Origin: JBBPYA01 sp038200385
GTDB taxonomy: Bacteria > Actinomycetota > Actinomycetes > Mycobacteriales > Geodermatophilaceae
DNA: 11,368 nucleotides
Assembly (NCBI GenBank): GCA_038200385.1
Contig: JBBPYA010000083.1
Span: 1-11,368, forward strand
Direction: 5' to 3'
The notes beneath the pieces are model-generated. The model saw only the letters and a list, made by a program, of their open reading frames with translations, was not told the origin of the DNA and did no database searches. The translations under genes and the position numbers were made by a program. This document shows positions 1-6,149 of the stretch, one piece after another (positions within the stretch are counted from its first letter, which is position 1; every line of letters begins with the position of its first letter).

Positions 1-299
1 TTCAACTTGCCCCCGCAGTGCTCGCTGAGATCGGCGTACTCCTCGAGCCGGCCCTCGGCCGTACGCCGGAGTAGCCGGTGATCGGTCATGGACCCGATGA
101 GCAACGAGCCGTCGGGCAGCCAACCGAGGCCGGAGGGCTGCCCCGGGACCTCGCAGACCGTCTGCTGCGCGCCGTCGGTGCTCACGGTGGAGACCGTGTA
201 GGAGTAGAAGTCCGAGATCCACCACGTGCCGTCGTGCCAGCGGGGGCCCTCGAAGTAGTGCCCGTCGGTGAGCAGCGTCTGCAGCGTCCGGTCAGCCAT
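1..299 (-). CDS. SMP-30/gluconolactonase/LRE family protein, 5' part (runs off the window)
   Basis: This leftward gene starts at ATG 299-297 and continues past position 1; 99 complete codons are visible. The peptide opens MADRTLQTLLTDGHYFEGPR and shows the start of the six-bladed beta-propeller of the SMP-30/gluconolactonase/LRE family. EGPRW (residues 17-21) carries the conserved metal-binding Glu near the N-terminus. WWISDF, the repeat-like LPDGSLLIGS (61-70) and CGGKL at the cut edge also fit; the family usually has Asn-Asp next. Members are metal-dependent lactonases or esterases acting on sugar lactones or related esters. The substrate cannot be told from this fragment. No clear Shine-Dalgarno sequence lies before the ATG, so the start rests on the family-like N-terminus. 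It is divergent from the VOC gene at 480. The family call is solid; the exact reaction is not. Confidence 0.88.
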   Translation of the reverse strand, partial: MADRTLQTLLTDGHYFEGPRWHDGTWWISDFYSYTVSTVSTDGAQQTVCEVPGQPSGLGWLPDGSLLIGSMTDHRLLRRTAEGRLEEYADLSEHCGGKL

Positions 300-446
300 G
301 TCGGCACCGTAGCCTCGTCCTCGGCTGCTCGCCGCTGCAGCGCAGCCCGTCACCGTGCCGGCGCGGTCCGTGGTGCTACTGGTGTGTCGGCATTGTCCGG
401 GTTAGCGTCCATGATCGGACGCCCGACGGGAGCGGGACGAGTGCAG

Positions 447-468
447 GACGAGAGCAAGACGAGAGCAA
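447..468 (+). repeat. Tandem 11-bp direct repeat in the leader of the VOC gene
   Basis: GACGAGAGCAA occurs twice in direct succession, at 447-457 and 458-468. The second copy runs into the AAGGAG ribosome binding site at 467-472 of the gene starting at 480. The two copies are identical. The unit looks like a recent slippage duplication; no function can be assigned. Confidence 0.7.
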
Positions 469-472
469 GGAG
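467..472 (+). promoter_or_regulatory. Ribosome binding site fixing the VOC gene start
   Basis: AAGGAG lies 7 nt before ATG 480. The reading frame stays open upstream to 78, so this site and the conserved N-terminus decide the start. Confidence 0.7.
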
Positions 473-479
473 CAGACCG

Positions 480-893
480 ATGGCCTCGCGACTCAACCCC
501 TACCTCAGCTTCGCCGGCGACGCCCGGCAGGCGATGGAGTTCTACGAGAACGTGTTCGGGGGCACCCTGGTGCTGAACACGTTCGGGGAGTTCGGCTCCC
601 CGGAGGGCACCGACGGCGACAAGATCATGCACGGCATGTTGGAGACCGAGACCGGCTTCACGCTGATGGGCGCCGACAGCGCTCCGGGAACGGAGCACCA
701 GCCGGGGGGCTCGATGAGCGTGAGCCTGAGCGGCGACGACGGCGATCAGCTGCGCGGCTGGTGGGCAAAGCTCTCCGAGGGCGGCACCGTGACGCTGCCG
801 CTGGAGAAGCAGATGTGGGGCGACGAGTTCGGCATGTGCGTGGACCGGTTCGGGGTGCCCTGGATGGTCAACGTCACCGCGCAGCAGGGCTGA
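480..893 (+). CDS. VOC family protein, PhnB-like (glyoxalase/bleomycin resistance fold)
   Basis: The protein has 137 residues, the usual size for a single-domain PhnB-like member of the vicinal oxygen chelate superfamily. The N-terminus reads NPYLSFAGDARQAMEFYENV, the typical opening beta strand and helix of one beta-alpha-beta-beta-beta module. DKIMHGMLE (47-55) and WGDEFGMCVDRFGVPWMVN (113-131) are the other PhnB-like hallmarks; His51 is a plausible metal or ligand contact. Family members are small cytosolic proteins, often stress- or resistance-associated, and most have no proven reaction. The start at ATG 480 is chosen because an AAGGAG lies 7 nt upstream and the conserved fold begins at once. 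The upstream open frame back to 78 overlaps the divergent SMP-30 gene. A hairpin follows at 924-941, so it may be its own transcription unit. The family is well supported; the function is unknown. Confidence 0.92.
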   Translation: MASRLNPYLSFAGDARQAMEFYENVFGGTLVLNTFGEFGSPEGTDGDKIMHGMLETETGFTLMGADSAPGTEHQPGGSMSVSLSGDDGDQLRGWWAKLSEGGTVTLPLEKQMWGDEFGMCVDRFGVPWMVNVTAQQG

Positions 894-923
894 CCCACGC
901 CGTCAGCCGCCCAGCCGGACGAA

Positions 924-941
924 TCGCACCCCGCGGTGCGA
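924..941 (+). terminator. Stem-loop after the VOC gene, possible terminator
   Basis: TCGCACC (924-930), loop CCGC, GGTGCGA (935-941): a perfect 7-bp GC-rich stem with a 4-nt loop, starting 31 nt after the VOC stop codon. No U-rich tail follows, which is common for candidate terminators in actinobacteria, so function is inferred from position and shape only. Confidence 0.45.
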
Positions 942-971
942 GCCGGACAAGAGGAAGGGGACCCCGGGCCG

Positions 972-1961
972 GTGGTCGCAGCCGGTCCACCCACCGTCGT
1001 CGTGGGCGCCGGCCCGGCCGGGCGGGCCACCGCCGCCGCCCTGACCAGGGCCGGTCGCGCGGTGACACTGCTGGAACAGGCGACCCAGGTCGGGGCGTCC
1101 TGGGCGGCCCGCTACGACGGCCTGCACCTGCACACGATCCGCTGGCTGTCCGGACTCCCCGGGTTTCCCATCCCCCGCGCCTACGGCCGGTGGGTGGCCC
1201 GCGACGACGTCGTTCGCTACCTGGGCGACTACGCCGAGTTCCACGGCCTGCAGCCCCAACTCGGTGTGGCGCTCACCCGGATCGACCGGGTGGGTGAGCA
1301 GTGGCGGCTCGCCACGTCCGACGGGGTGCTGGTCACCGGTCGGGTCGTGCTGGCGACTCAGGCAGCGAGATCGCCCTCGACCTGCTGGCAGCGGGCTCGC
1401 GGGTGACGCTGTCGGTCCGTACCCCGCCCAACATCGTGCGCCGGGACGTGGCCGGGGTGCCCAGTCAGCTATTCGGCATCGCGCTCAAGCGGGCACCGGC
1501 AGCCGTCCTAGATCCGTTGGCGGCCGGGCTGCGGCGGGTCAGCGTGCCGGACCTGTCGCGGTACGGGCTGCCCCGTTCGCCCAACCCCTACACCCGGTTC
1601 CTCCGGACCGGGACGGTGCCGATCCTGGACACCGGGATCGTGGCCGCGGTCCGGTCCGGCCGGGTCCGGGTGGTCGCGGCCACGGAGTCGATCGACGGCC
1701 CACGGGTCCGGCTGGCCGACGGCACGACCGTCGAACCGGACGCCGTCATCGTCGCCATCGGGTTCGCTACCGGCCTGGTCCCCCTGGTCGCATCTCGGCG
1801 TCCTCGACGGCCACGGGGTGCCGCTCGTCCACGGCAGCGACGAGCTGCCGACGGCGCCTGGCCTGCACTTCGTCGGCATCCGGGCCGAGCTGTCCGGCCT
1901 GCTCCGGGAGATCGGCCTCGACGCACAGTCGGTCGGCCGCGCCCTGGCCGCGGCCCCCTGA
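972..1961 (+). pseudogene. Broken flavin-containing monooxygenase-like NAD(P)/FAD oxidoreductase (internal deletion plus frameshift)
   Basis: The remains encode a flavoprotein oxidoreductase of the FMO-like, two-dinucleotide-fold type. Part one starts at GTG 972 (AGGAAGGGG at 952-960) and carries the FAD motif VVVGAGPAG, then VGASWAARYDGLHLHT. It reads in one frame to VVLAT (codons ending at 1358). The family next has an ATG-type motif, a linker and a second GxGxxG motif. Here the sequence jumps straight to SGSEIALDLLAAGSRVTLSV in another frame from about 1358. Roughly 45-55 residues seem to be missing, including most of the NADPH motif. Part two runs to IGFATGLVPLV (1789). A second shift near 1790 then restores the first frame, giving HLGVLDGHGVPLV and ending in LAAAP with TGA 1959-1961. 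If the family's LVGHLGVLD is the ancestral form, two bases were lost there. The pieces total about 329 codons. With the second nucleotide fold largely absent, activity is unlikely. Codon use is otherwise well preserved, suggesting recent decay or, for the smaller shift, a sequence error. Confidence 0.85.
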
Positions 1962-1968
1962 CCCCCGA

Positions 1969-1992
1969 CCGGCCGAGCGGCCGCTCGGCTGG
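1969..1992 (+). terminator. 24-bp near-perfect palindrome, likely terminator hairpin
   Basis: CCGGCCGAGCGG at 1969-1980 is followed directly by its complement, CCGCTCGGCTGG at 1981-1992. The only deviation from perfect symmetry is one G-U wobble. As RNA it gives about a 10-bp GC stem with a GGCC tip, 7 nt after the oxidoreductase stop and 38 nt before the next start. No U tract follows. A dimeric-protein operator for the downstream gene is the alternative reading. Confidence 0.5.
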
Positions 1993-2030
1993 ACTGGCAC
2001 AGCAGCAGTACACCGAGTACGCATGCAGGC

Positions 2031-2417
2031 ATGGACGAGACACGCTCGGCATGGAACGAGACGGCGGACAAGTTGGGCGGGCTGGGTCTGAAGCTCAAGC
2101 TGCACTACGAGCAGCAGCAGGCGGCCGACCGGGAGGAAGCCCAGACCGAGATGCAGGGCGCGATGCAGCGGCTCGGGGACGCGGTGCAGACGGCGTTCGA
2201 GGCGTTGGGCCACGCGGCCAAGGACAATGCGGTCAAGGACGACGTGCGGCAGGTCGGGCAATCCCTGACCGAGGCGCTGCGGATGACCTTCTCGGAGGTG
2301 TCCGGTGAGGTGCGCGCGGCCTTGAAGAACCGCTCCGACGACAACCCGCCCGAGACCCACGAGTCCGCGCCGACCCCGCAGGCATCAGAAGTCGATCCGC
2401 ATCACGACCCGTCGTAG
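2031..2417 (+). CDS. Small helical protein of unknown function
   Basis: The protein has 128 residues and I do not recognise a named family. It is charged and almost entirely helix-compatible from residue 1 to about 100. The region has repeated Ala/Gln/Glu/Lys-rich heptad-like spacing, for example MQGAMQRLGDAVQTAFEALG (41-60), then DVRQVGQSLTEALRMTFSEV (71-90) and SGEVRAALKN. The last 28 residues are polar, Pro/Asp/His-rich and probably disordered. There are no cysteines, signal peptide or membrane segment, so a cytosolic coiled-coil or helical-bundle protein is likely. Similar short actinobacterial proteins with the pattern FSEVSxExRxAL are known to me only as hypotheticals. The ATG at 2031 has no strong ribosome binding site. 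Its 3' end overlaps the convergent acetyltransferase gene by 33 nt. Coding status is supported by codon bias and the coherent helical pattern. Confidence 0.72.
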   Translation: MDETRSAWNETADKLGGLGLKLKLHYEQQQAADREEAQTEMQGAMQRLGDAVQTAFEALGHAAKDNAVKDDVRQVGQSLTEALRMTFSEVSGEVRAALKNRSDDNPPETHESAPTPQASEVDPHHDPS

Positions 2418-2989
2418 GGTCGGACGGCTGACCTCGGTGAAGCTGGCGTCGGCGAACACCCCTCGGTGCCGACGTGCAGCTCCTCGAGGATCGCCTGCGT
2501 CGTGGTCATCGGGTAGCCCTCGACGGCGCGGGCCCCTCGGCTGCGGGCGAAGTCCACCGCGGCGGTGGCCAGCGCCCGGCTGACCCCACGTCTGCGGAAG
2601 CCGGCCCGGGTCAGCAGACAGGTCACGGCCCAGACGCTGTCGTCGGTCTTGACCTCCGTGCGATCCGCCCAGGGGACCCGGTTGTTGCGCAGCAGGCCGG
2701 GGAAGTCGGTACGCGGCTGTACGGCGCACCAACCGACCGGCTCGCCGTCGAGGTAGGCGACCAGGCCGCTGGTGGTACCGGACTCCGGGTGCCCGCAGTC
2801 GGTCTGCTGCCGCAGCCGGTTGGCTCGCTCCTCGACGGGAAACGAGGCGAAGGCCTCCCGGGGCCGCAGCTTGTACCGCTGGCACTGGCACCGGCCGGCA
2901 GCGCCGCGGCCGCCGAAGACCGCCTGCAGGTCCGCCCAGCTCGCCTCGTTGGCAGGCACGACGGTGATCGCCGGGTCCGGTTCCGCCAT
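2385..2989 (-). pseudogene. GNAT family N-acetyltransferase with a one-base frameshift near the C-terminus
   Basis: This leftward gene starts at ATG 2989-2987 (MAEPDPAITVVPANEASWAD). It has the Cys-rich RCQCQRYKL segment (33-41), the strand VAYLDGEPVGWCAV and the acetyl-CoA loop GFRRRGVSRALATAAV (130-145). ARAVEGYPMTT follows. All are GNAT hallmarks for transfer of acetyl from acetyl-CoA to an amine; the substrate is unknown. The opening frame reads EELHVGTEG and then goes out of phase at a run of four C on the plus strand (2459-2462), reading on to TAG-type stop near 2402. The conserved end VFADASFTEVSRPTLRR-VVMRIDF lies in the neighbouring frame and stops at TGA 2387-2385. Restoring one base gives exactly 202 codons (201 residues) and an uninterrupted family match. 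Truncation would replace the last 24 residues, including the final strand of the fold. This is either a recent pseudogene or a homopolymer sequencing error. Confidence 0.82.
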
Positions 2990-3104
2990 ACGGTGATTGT
3001 GCAGATCCGGCGCCGTGACCGCGGGTGCCCCGCCGTGGTTGCACCGCCGCCCGGCGACTACGACACTCGACGCCGGCCCGTCAGCCGAAGGACGGTGGTC
3101 CGCG
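2990..3104. promoter_or_regulatory. Divergent intergenic region between the GNAT and LysR genes
   Basis: This 115-bp gap must hold the start signals for the leftward GNAT gene and probably for the LysR gene. A short inverted repeat, CCGGCG (3051-3056) and CGCCGG (3071-3076) with a 14-nt spacer, lies 29 nt before the LysR start and could be an autoregulatory site. No convincing -35/-10 pair or LysR T-N11-A box is seen. Confidence 0.35.
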
Positions 3105-4019
3105 ATGGACATCCCCTCGCTCCGCTACGCCCTCACGCTGGCCGAGGAACTGCACTTCGGTCGGGCCGCCCGGCGGCACTTCATCACCGAGCAGGCCTTC
3201 GGGCGGCGGATCCGCAAGCTGGAACGCCAGCTGGAGCTGCAGCTGTTCGACCGGACCAGCCGGCGGGTGACCCTGACGGCGGCCGGTGAACGGTTCGTCC
3301 CCCTCGCCCGACAGGCCGTGGACCGCATCGACCAGCTGGCCGCCGCCGCGCACGAGGACGGGCCGACCCCCGACCCGACGGTGCTCCGCGTCGGCGTGCT
3401 CGGCTTCGGCCTGGCCGAGCGCTGGCCGCTCGTACTGGACCTGCTCCGGCAGCAGCTTCCCGACGTGGCCCTGGCCTACGTCGAGGTGGACTGGGACTCG
3501 CAGTACGACCTGGTGCGCTCCGGGGACCTGGACGTGGCCGTGGTCCACGACATCGGACCGGTGGACGGCCTGACGTTCGACCGGGTGTTGGACACCGGGC
3601 GCTTCGTCGTCGTCCCGGCCGGGTCCCCGCTGGCCGACGCCGAGCACCTGTCCGAGGCCGACGTCTGCGACCAGCAGTGGATCCGGCCGGTCGGGAGGCA
3701 CCCGGGGCTGGCGGACTGGGCCGGTCCGGCCGGTTCGGTGGGGGCCACGAGCACCCTCGTCCGAACGCCGTCGTCGGTGCCGGCGGCGGTGGCGGCGACC
3801 GGGCAGTTCGGCATCCACGGCGAACCGGCGCGGCGGTTCTTCCCCCATCCCGGGGTGCGCTACGTGCCGATGGACGGCAACCCGGCCATCGTGTCGGTCG
3901 CCTCACGCGCGGACGACCGCAGTCCCGCCGTCCGTGCCTTCCGGCGGGCCGCGCGGGCCGGTGCCGACGAGCGGGTGGGCGGTCCGGTGGCCGCCGATCG
4001 GAACCCGTTCGGTACATGA
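3105..4019 (+). CDS. LysR-type transcriptional regulator
   Basis: The protein has 304 residues, the standard LysR length. The N-terminal winged helix-turn-helix spans about residues 3-61: SLRYALTLAEELHFGRAARR, then the recognition helix around TEQAFGRRIRKLE, then LFDRTSRRVTLTAAGERFVP. A linker helix to about residue 85 leads into the periplasmic-binding-protein-like effector domain from LRVGVLGFG (94-102). This includes LVRSGDLDVAVVHD and the family-like FVVVPAGSPLA. LysR proteins bind DNA as tetramers and switch neighbouring genes on in response to a small pathway metabolite. The enzyme genes begin 67 nt downstream on the same strand, so this is the likely regulator of that operon, unusually read in the same direction rather than divergently. 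The start at ATG 3105 is chosen because the DNA-binding domain starts at residue 2 and a GAAGGA lies at 3087-3092. The frame is open further upstream but that stretch has no family match. Confidence 0.93.
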   Translation: MDIPSLRYALTLAEELHFGRAARRHFITEQAFGRRIRKLERQLELQLFDRTSRRVTLTAAGERFVPLARQAVDRIDQLAAAAHEDGPTPDPTVLRVGVLGFGLAERWPLVLDLLRQQLPDVALAYVEVDWDSQYDLVRSGDLDVAVVHDIGPVDGLTFDRVLDTGRFVVVPAGSPLADAEHLSEADVCDQQWIRPVGRHPGLADWAGPAGSVGATSTLVRTPSSVPAAVAATGQFGIHGEPARRFFPHPGVRYVPMDGNPAIVSVASRADDRSPAVRAFRRAARAGADERVGGPVAADRNPFGT

Positions 4020-4073
4020 TCGGCGGCGGACCCTGCGGCAGGCTGGCCGGTGACCACCCACGGCGCAGCGGCG

Positions 4074-4079
4074 AAGGAG
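4074..4079 (+). promoter_or_regulatory. Ribosome binding site of the MetE-like gene
   Basis: AAGGAG lies 7 nt before ATG 4087, a near-ideal Shine-Dalgarno sequence. It marks this gene as efficiently translated and fixes its start. Confidence 0.7.
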
Positions 4080-4086
4080 CGACCCG

Positions 4087-5181
4087 ATGGCCCGACAGCT
4101 CAGCGACCTCGTCGATCACCTGTTCCCCACCACCCAGGTCGGCTCGTACCCCAGGCCGCACTGGAACCAGTTCGATCTCGGCGCGGAGGACATCCGGGTC
4201 GCGTTGCGCCGGGCCGACTTCGCCGAGGCCTACGCCGACGGCGTCCGCGCGATGATCGGGGACCAGGTCGACGCCGGCCTGGACATCCCCACCGACGGGC
4301 ACCTCTGGTACGACCGGCACGAGGGGCTGATCTCCTCGTTCCTGCTCTACCCGGCGCTGCACCTGGACGGGATCGACGTGTTGCCCGAACCCAACCCGCT
4401 GATGGCCGCCGCCGGGGAGGCCTCGGTAGCCGCGTTCGGGGCGACCTGGAACAACGTCGTCGTCACCGGCCCGATCGGGCGCGGCACGATGAACCTGGCG
4501 CCGCTGTGGGGCGCAGCGTCCGCGGTGAGCCCACGGCCGGTGAAGTTCTGCAGCGGCATGGGCCCGGCCAACCTCGGCGGCTGGCTGACCGACCAGCACT
4601 ACCAGGACAAGGCCGCGCTCTACCGCGACCTGGCGGCGGCGTACAACGCGGAGTTCAAGGATGCGGTCACCGCCGGGGTCACGGTGTTCCAGCTCGACGA
4701 CGTCGGGTTCACCCTGCACGCGCCCGAGGACTACCCGCTCGTCCTGGACACCCTCAACCGGGCGCTGGACGGCGTGGACGCGTTCACCATCTTCCACATC
4801 TGCCACCTGGGCAGCGGCGTACCGGTCGGCATCACGCCGTACGCCGGCTTCCACGAGATGGTCGCCGACGAGCTGCAGGTGAACGCCGTGGAGTACGCCT
4901 TCGCCGAGACCGGCTTCCCCGACGACGACTTCGCGCTGTGGTCGCGCTACCCGAGCGAGAAGGGGCTCGGCGTCGGGGTCATCGACATCAAACGGCTCGT
5001 CGTCGAGTCCCCGGAAGTCATCGTGGCCGGCGTCCGCAAGGCGCTGGAGCACGTCCCGGCCGAGCGGATCCACCTGACCACCGACTGCGGGCAGTTCGCG
5101 TTGCCACGCCAGATCGCCCGGGGCAAGCTCACCGCGATGACCCGCGCGGCGGAACAGCTGCGCGCGGAGTTCGGCGGCTGA
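4087..5181 (+). CDS. Stand-alone MetE C-terminal-like zinc methyl/alkyl-thiol transferase
   Basis: The 364-residue protein matches only the catalytic C-terminal half of cobalamin-independent methionine synthase (UROD/MetE-like TIM barrel). Near the N-terminus PTTQVGSYPRPHW corresponds to the family's T-T-x-G-S-x-P motif. The zinc site is complete in pattern: His237 and Cys239 in FHICH, a Glu at 269 or 274 in VEYAFAET, and Cys334 in TTDCGQF. LGVGVIDIKRLVVESPE (295-310) is a further family signature. Such enzymes activate a thiol on zinc for alkyl transfer. Relatives include MetE, archaeal core-MetE proteins and epoxyalkane:coenzyme M transferase, so methionine synthesis should not be assumed. 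The protein lacks the N-terminal folate-binding half of classical MetE. It is the first enzyme gene after a LysR regulator and is followed 17 nt later by an FAH-family gene, which suggests a catabolic role. The fold and zinc site are well supported; the substrate is unknown. Confidence 0.88.
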   Translation: MARQLSDLVDHLFPTTQVGSYPRPHWNQFDLGAEDIRVALRRADFAEAYADGVRAMIGDQVDAGLDIPTDGHLWYDRHEGLISSFLLYPALHLDGIDVLPEPNPLMAAAGEASVAAFGATWNNVVVTGPIGRGTMNLAPLWGAASAVSPRPVKFCSGMGPANLGGWLTDQHYQDKAALYRDLAAAYNAEFKDAVTAGVTVFQLDDVGFTLHAPEDYPLVLDTLNRALDGVDAFTIFHICHLGSGVPVGITPYAGFHEMVADELQVNAVEYAFAETGFPDDDFALWSRYPSEKGLGVGVIDIKRLVVESPEVIVAGVRKALEHVPAERIHLTTDCGQFALPRQIARGKLTAMTRAAEQLRAEFGG

Positions 5182-5198
5182 CCGACCGGAGGAGCAGC

Positions 5199-6149
5199 AT
5201 GCGCTTCAGCACGTACCGCGGTGCCGGCGGGGATCAGGTCGCGCTGCGGCGGGACGATGCGTGGTTCCCGGTCCCGGGCGTGACCCGGCTGAACGACCTG
5301 CTCGGCGACGACGGCACGCGGCTGCGCGCGGCCGGGCAGGCGGCCCACGCCGCGGGAGTCACCTTGGACCCGGGCCGCTTCGAGCTCTGCGCGCCGATAC
5401 CCGAGCCGCCCGCGATCCGCGACTTCATGGCCTTCGAGGAGCACGTCGTCACCGCGAGCGCGGCCATCGGCCTGACCGTCGACCCGCTGTGGTACTCCCA
5501 GCCGGTCTTCTACTTCACCAACCCGGCCGCGGTGTTCGGACCGTACGCCGACATCCCGGTCCCCCCGGGCAGCGAAGCGCTGGACTACGAGCTGGAGGTG
5601 GCCGCCGTCATCGGCCGCGCCGGCAGTGACCTGGCTGCCGACGAGGCGGCGGCTCACATCGCCGGGTTCGTGCTCTTCTGCGACTGGAGCGCCCGGGACC
5701 TGCAGGGCGCAGAGATGCGGCTGAACCTCGGGCCGGCCAAGGGAAAGGACTCGGCGAACGGCTTCGGCCCGTGGCTGGTCACGCCCGAGGAGCTGGGAGC
5801 GCCGGCCGGCCGCGGGTACGACGTGGAGCTGACCGCCTCGGTCAACGGTGAGCCGTGCAGCCGGGGCAACCTGCGCGACCTGTACTGGTCATTCGGCGAG
5901 ATGATCGCCTACGCCTCGCGGGGCACCCGCCTGCGGCCGGGGGATGTGATCGGCAGCGGGACGGTGGGTACCGGCTGCCTGCTGGAGCTGTCCCGCGTGC
6001 ACGGCGCGGACCGCTACCCCTACCTGCAGCCGGGCGACCAGGTACGCCTGGACGGCGGCGTGCTGGGTGCCATCGAGGCCCGGATCGTCCCCGGGCCGGC
6101 GCCGATCCCGCTGCGGCCCAACAACTCTGCGACCGGAGGCGACAATTGA
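5199..6149 (+). CDS. Fumarylacetoacetate hydrolase (FAH) family protein
   Basis: The protein has 316 residues. The FAH-fold domain runs from about residue 70 to 297. The metal and catalytic residues known from mouse FAH line up. RDFMAFEEHV gives Asp75 and His82, with the same seven-residue spacing as Asp126/His133. YELEVA gives Glu131 and Glu133. FCDWSARDLQ gives Asp162 and Gln169, and GPAKGKDSANGFGPWLV carries Lys183. The family uses Mg2+ or Ca2+ to cleave C-C bonds in beta-diketone or acylpyruvate compounds, or to decarboxylate or hydrate related 2-oxo acids. The exact substrate here cannot be read. ATG 5199 follows GGAGGAG (5188-5194), 17 nt after the MetE-like stop codon. Its own stop overlaps the next start (TTGA), so the three enzymes are probably co-translated. 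The frame is open upstream of 5199, but that stretch is antiphase to the MetE-like gene. The active site looks intact. Confidence 0.93.
   Translation: MRFSTYRGAGGDQVALRRDDAWFPVPGVTRLNDLLGDDGTRLRAAGQAAHAAGVTLDPGRFELCAPIPEPPAIRDFMAFEEHVVTASAAIGLTVDPLWYSQPVFYFTNPAAVFGPYADIPVPPGSEALDYELEVAAVIGRAGSDLAADEAAAHIAGFVLFCDWSARDLQGAEMRLNLGPAKGKDSANGFGPWLVTPEELGAPAGRGYDVELTASVNGEPCSRGNLRDLYWSFGEMIAYASRGTRLRPGDVIGSGTVGTGCLLELSRVHGADRYPYLQPGDQVRLDGGVLGAIEARIVPGPAPIPLRPNNSATGGDN
6135..6149 (+). promoter_or_regulatory. RBS and TTGA stop/start overlap at the FAH-MBL junction
   Basis: GGAGG at 6135-6139 lies 6 nt before TTG 6146-6148, which shares bases with the FAH stop codon TGA 6147-6149. This decides a rare TTG start for the MBL gene and implies translational coupling. 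Confidence 0.75.

Noticed and set aside
379..408. Weak promoter-like pair (CTGGTG and TAGCGT) upstream of the VOC gene
   Set aside because: Only the -10-like element is reasonable and the -35 match is poor; chance matches are frequent.
78..479. Upstream extension of the VOC frame
   Set aside because: It overlaps the divergent SMP-30 gene, is Arg/Val/Gly-rich and unlike the family; ATG 480 has a good ribosome binding site.
936..971. GTG 936 as start of the oxidoreductase
   Set aside because: It lies inside the hairpin at 924-941 and before the purine-rich AGGAAGGGG; GTG 972 is closer to the FAD motif and follows that site.
4032..4042. Small hairpin CCTG-CGG-CAGG between LysR and the MetE-like gene
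   Set aside because: A four-base stem is too short to call as a terminator or operator.
3184..5073. A 629-codon open frame on the minus strand opposite LysR and the MetE-like gene
   Set aside because: Arg/Pro-rich, without any recognisable domain, antisense to two well-supported genes; an effect of the high GC content.
4050..5198. Upstream extension of the FAH frame through the MetE-like gene
   Set aside because: Arg/Pro-rich out-of-frame reading of the MetE-like gene; the FAH family start is at ATG 5199 with GGAGGAG before it.
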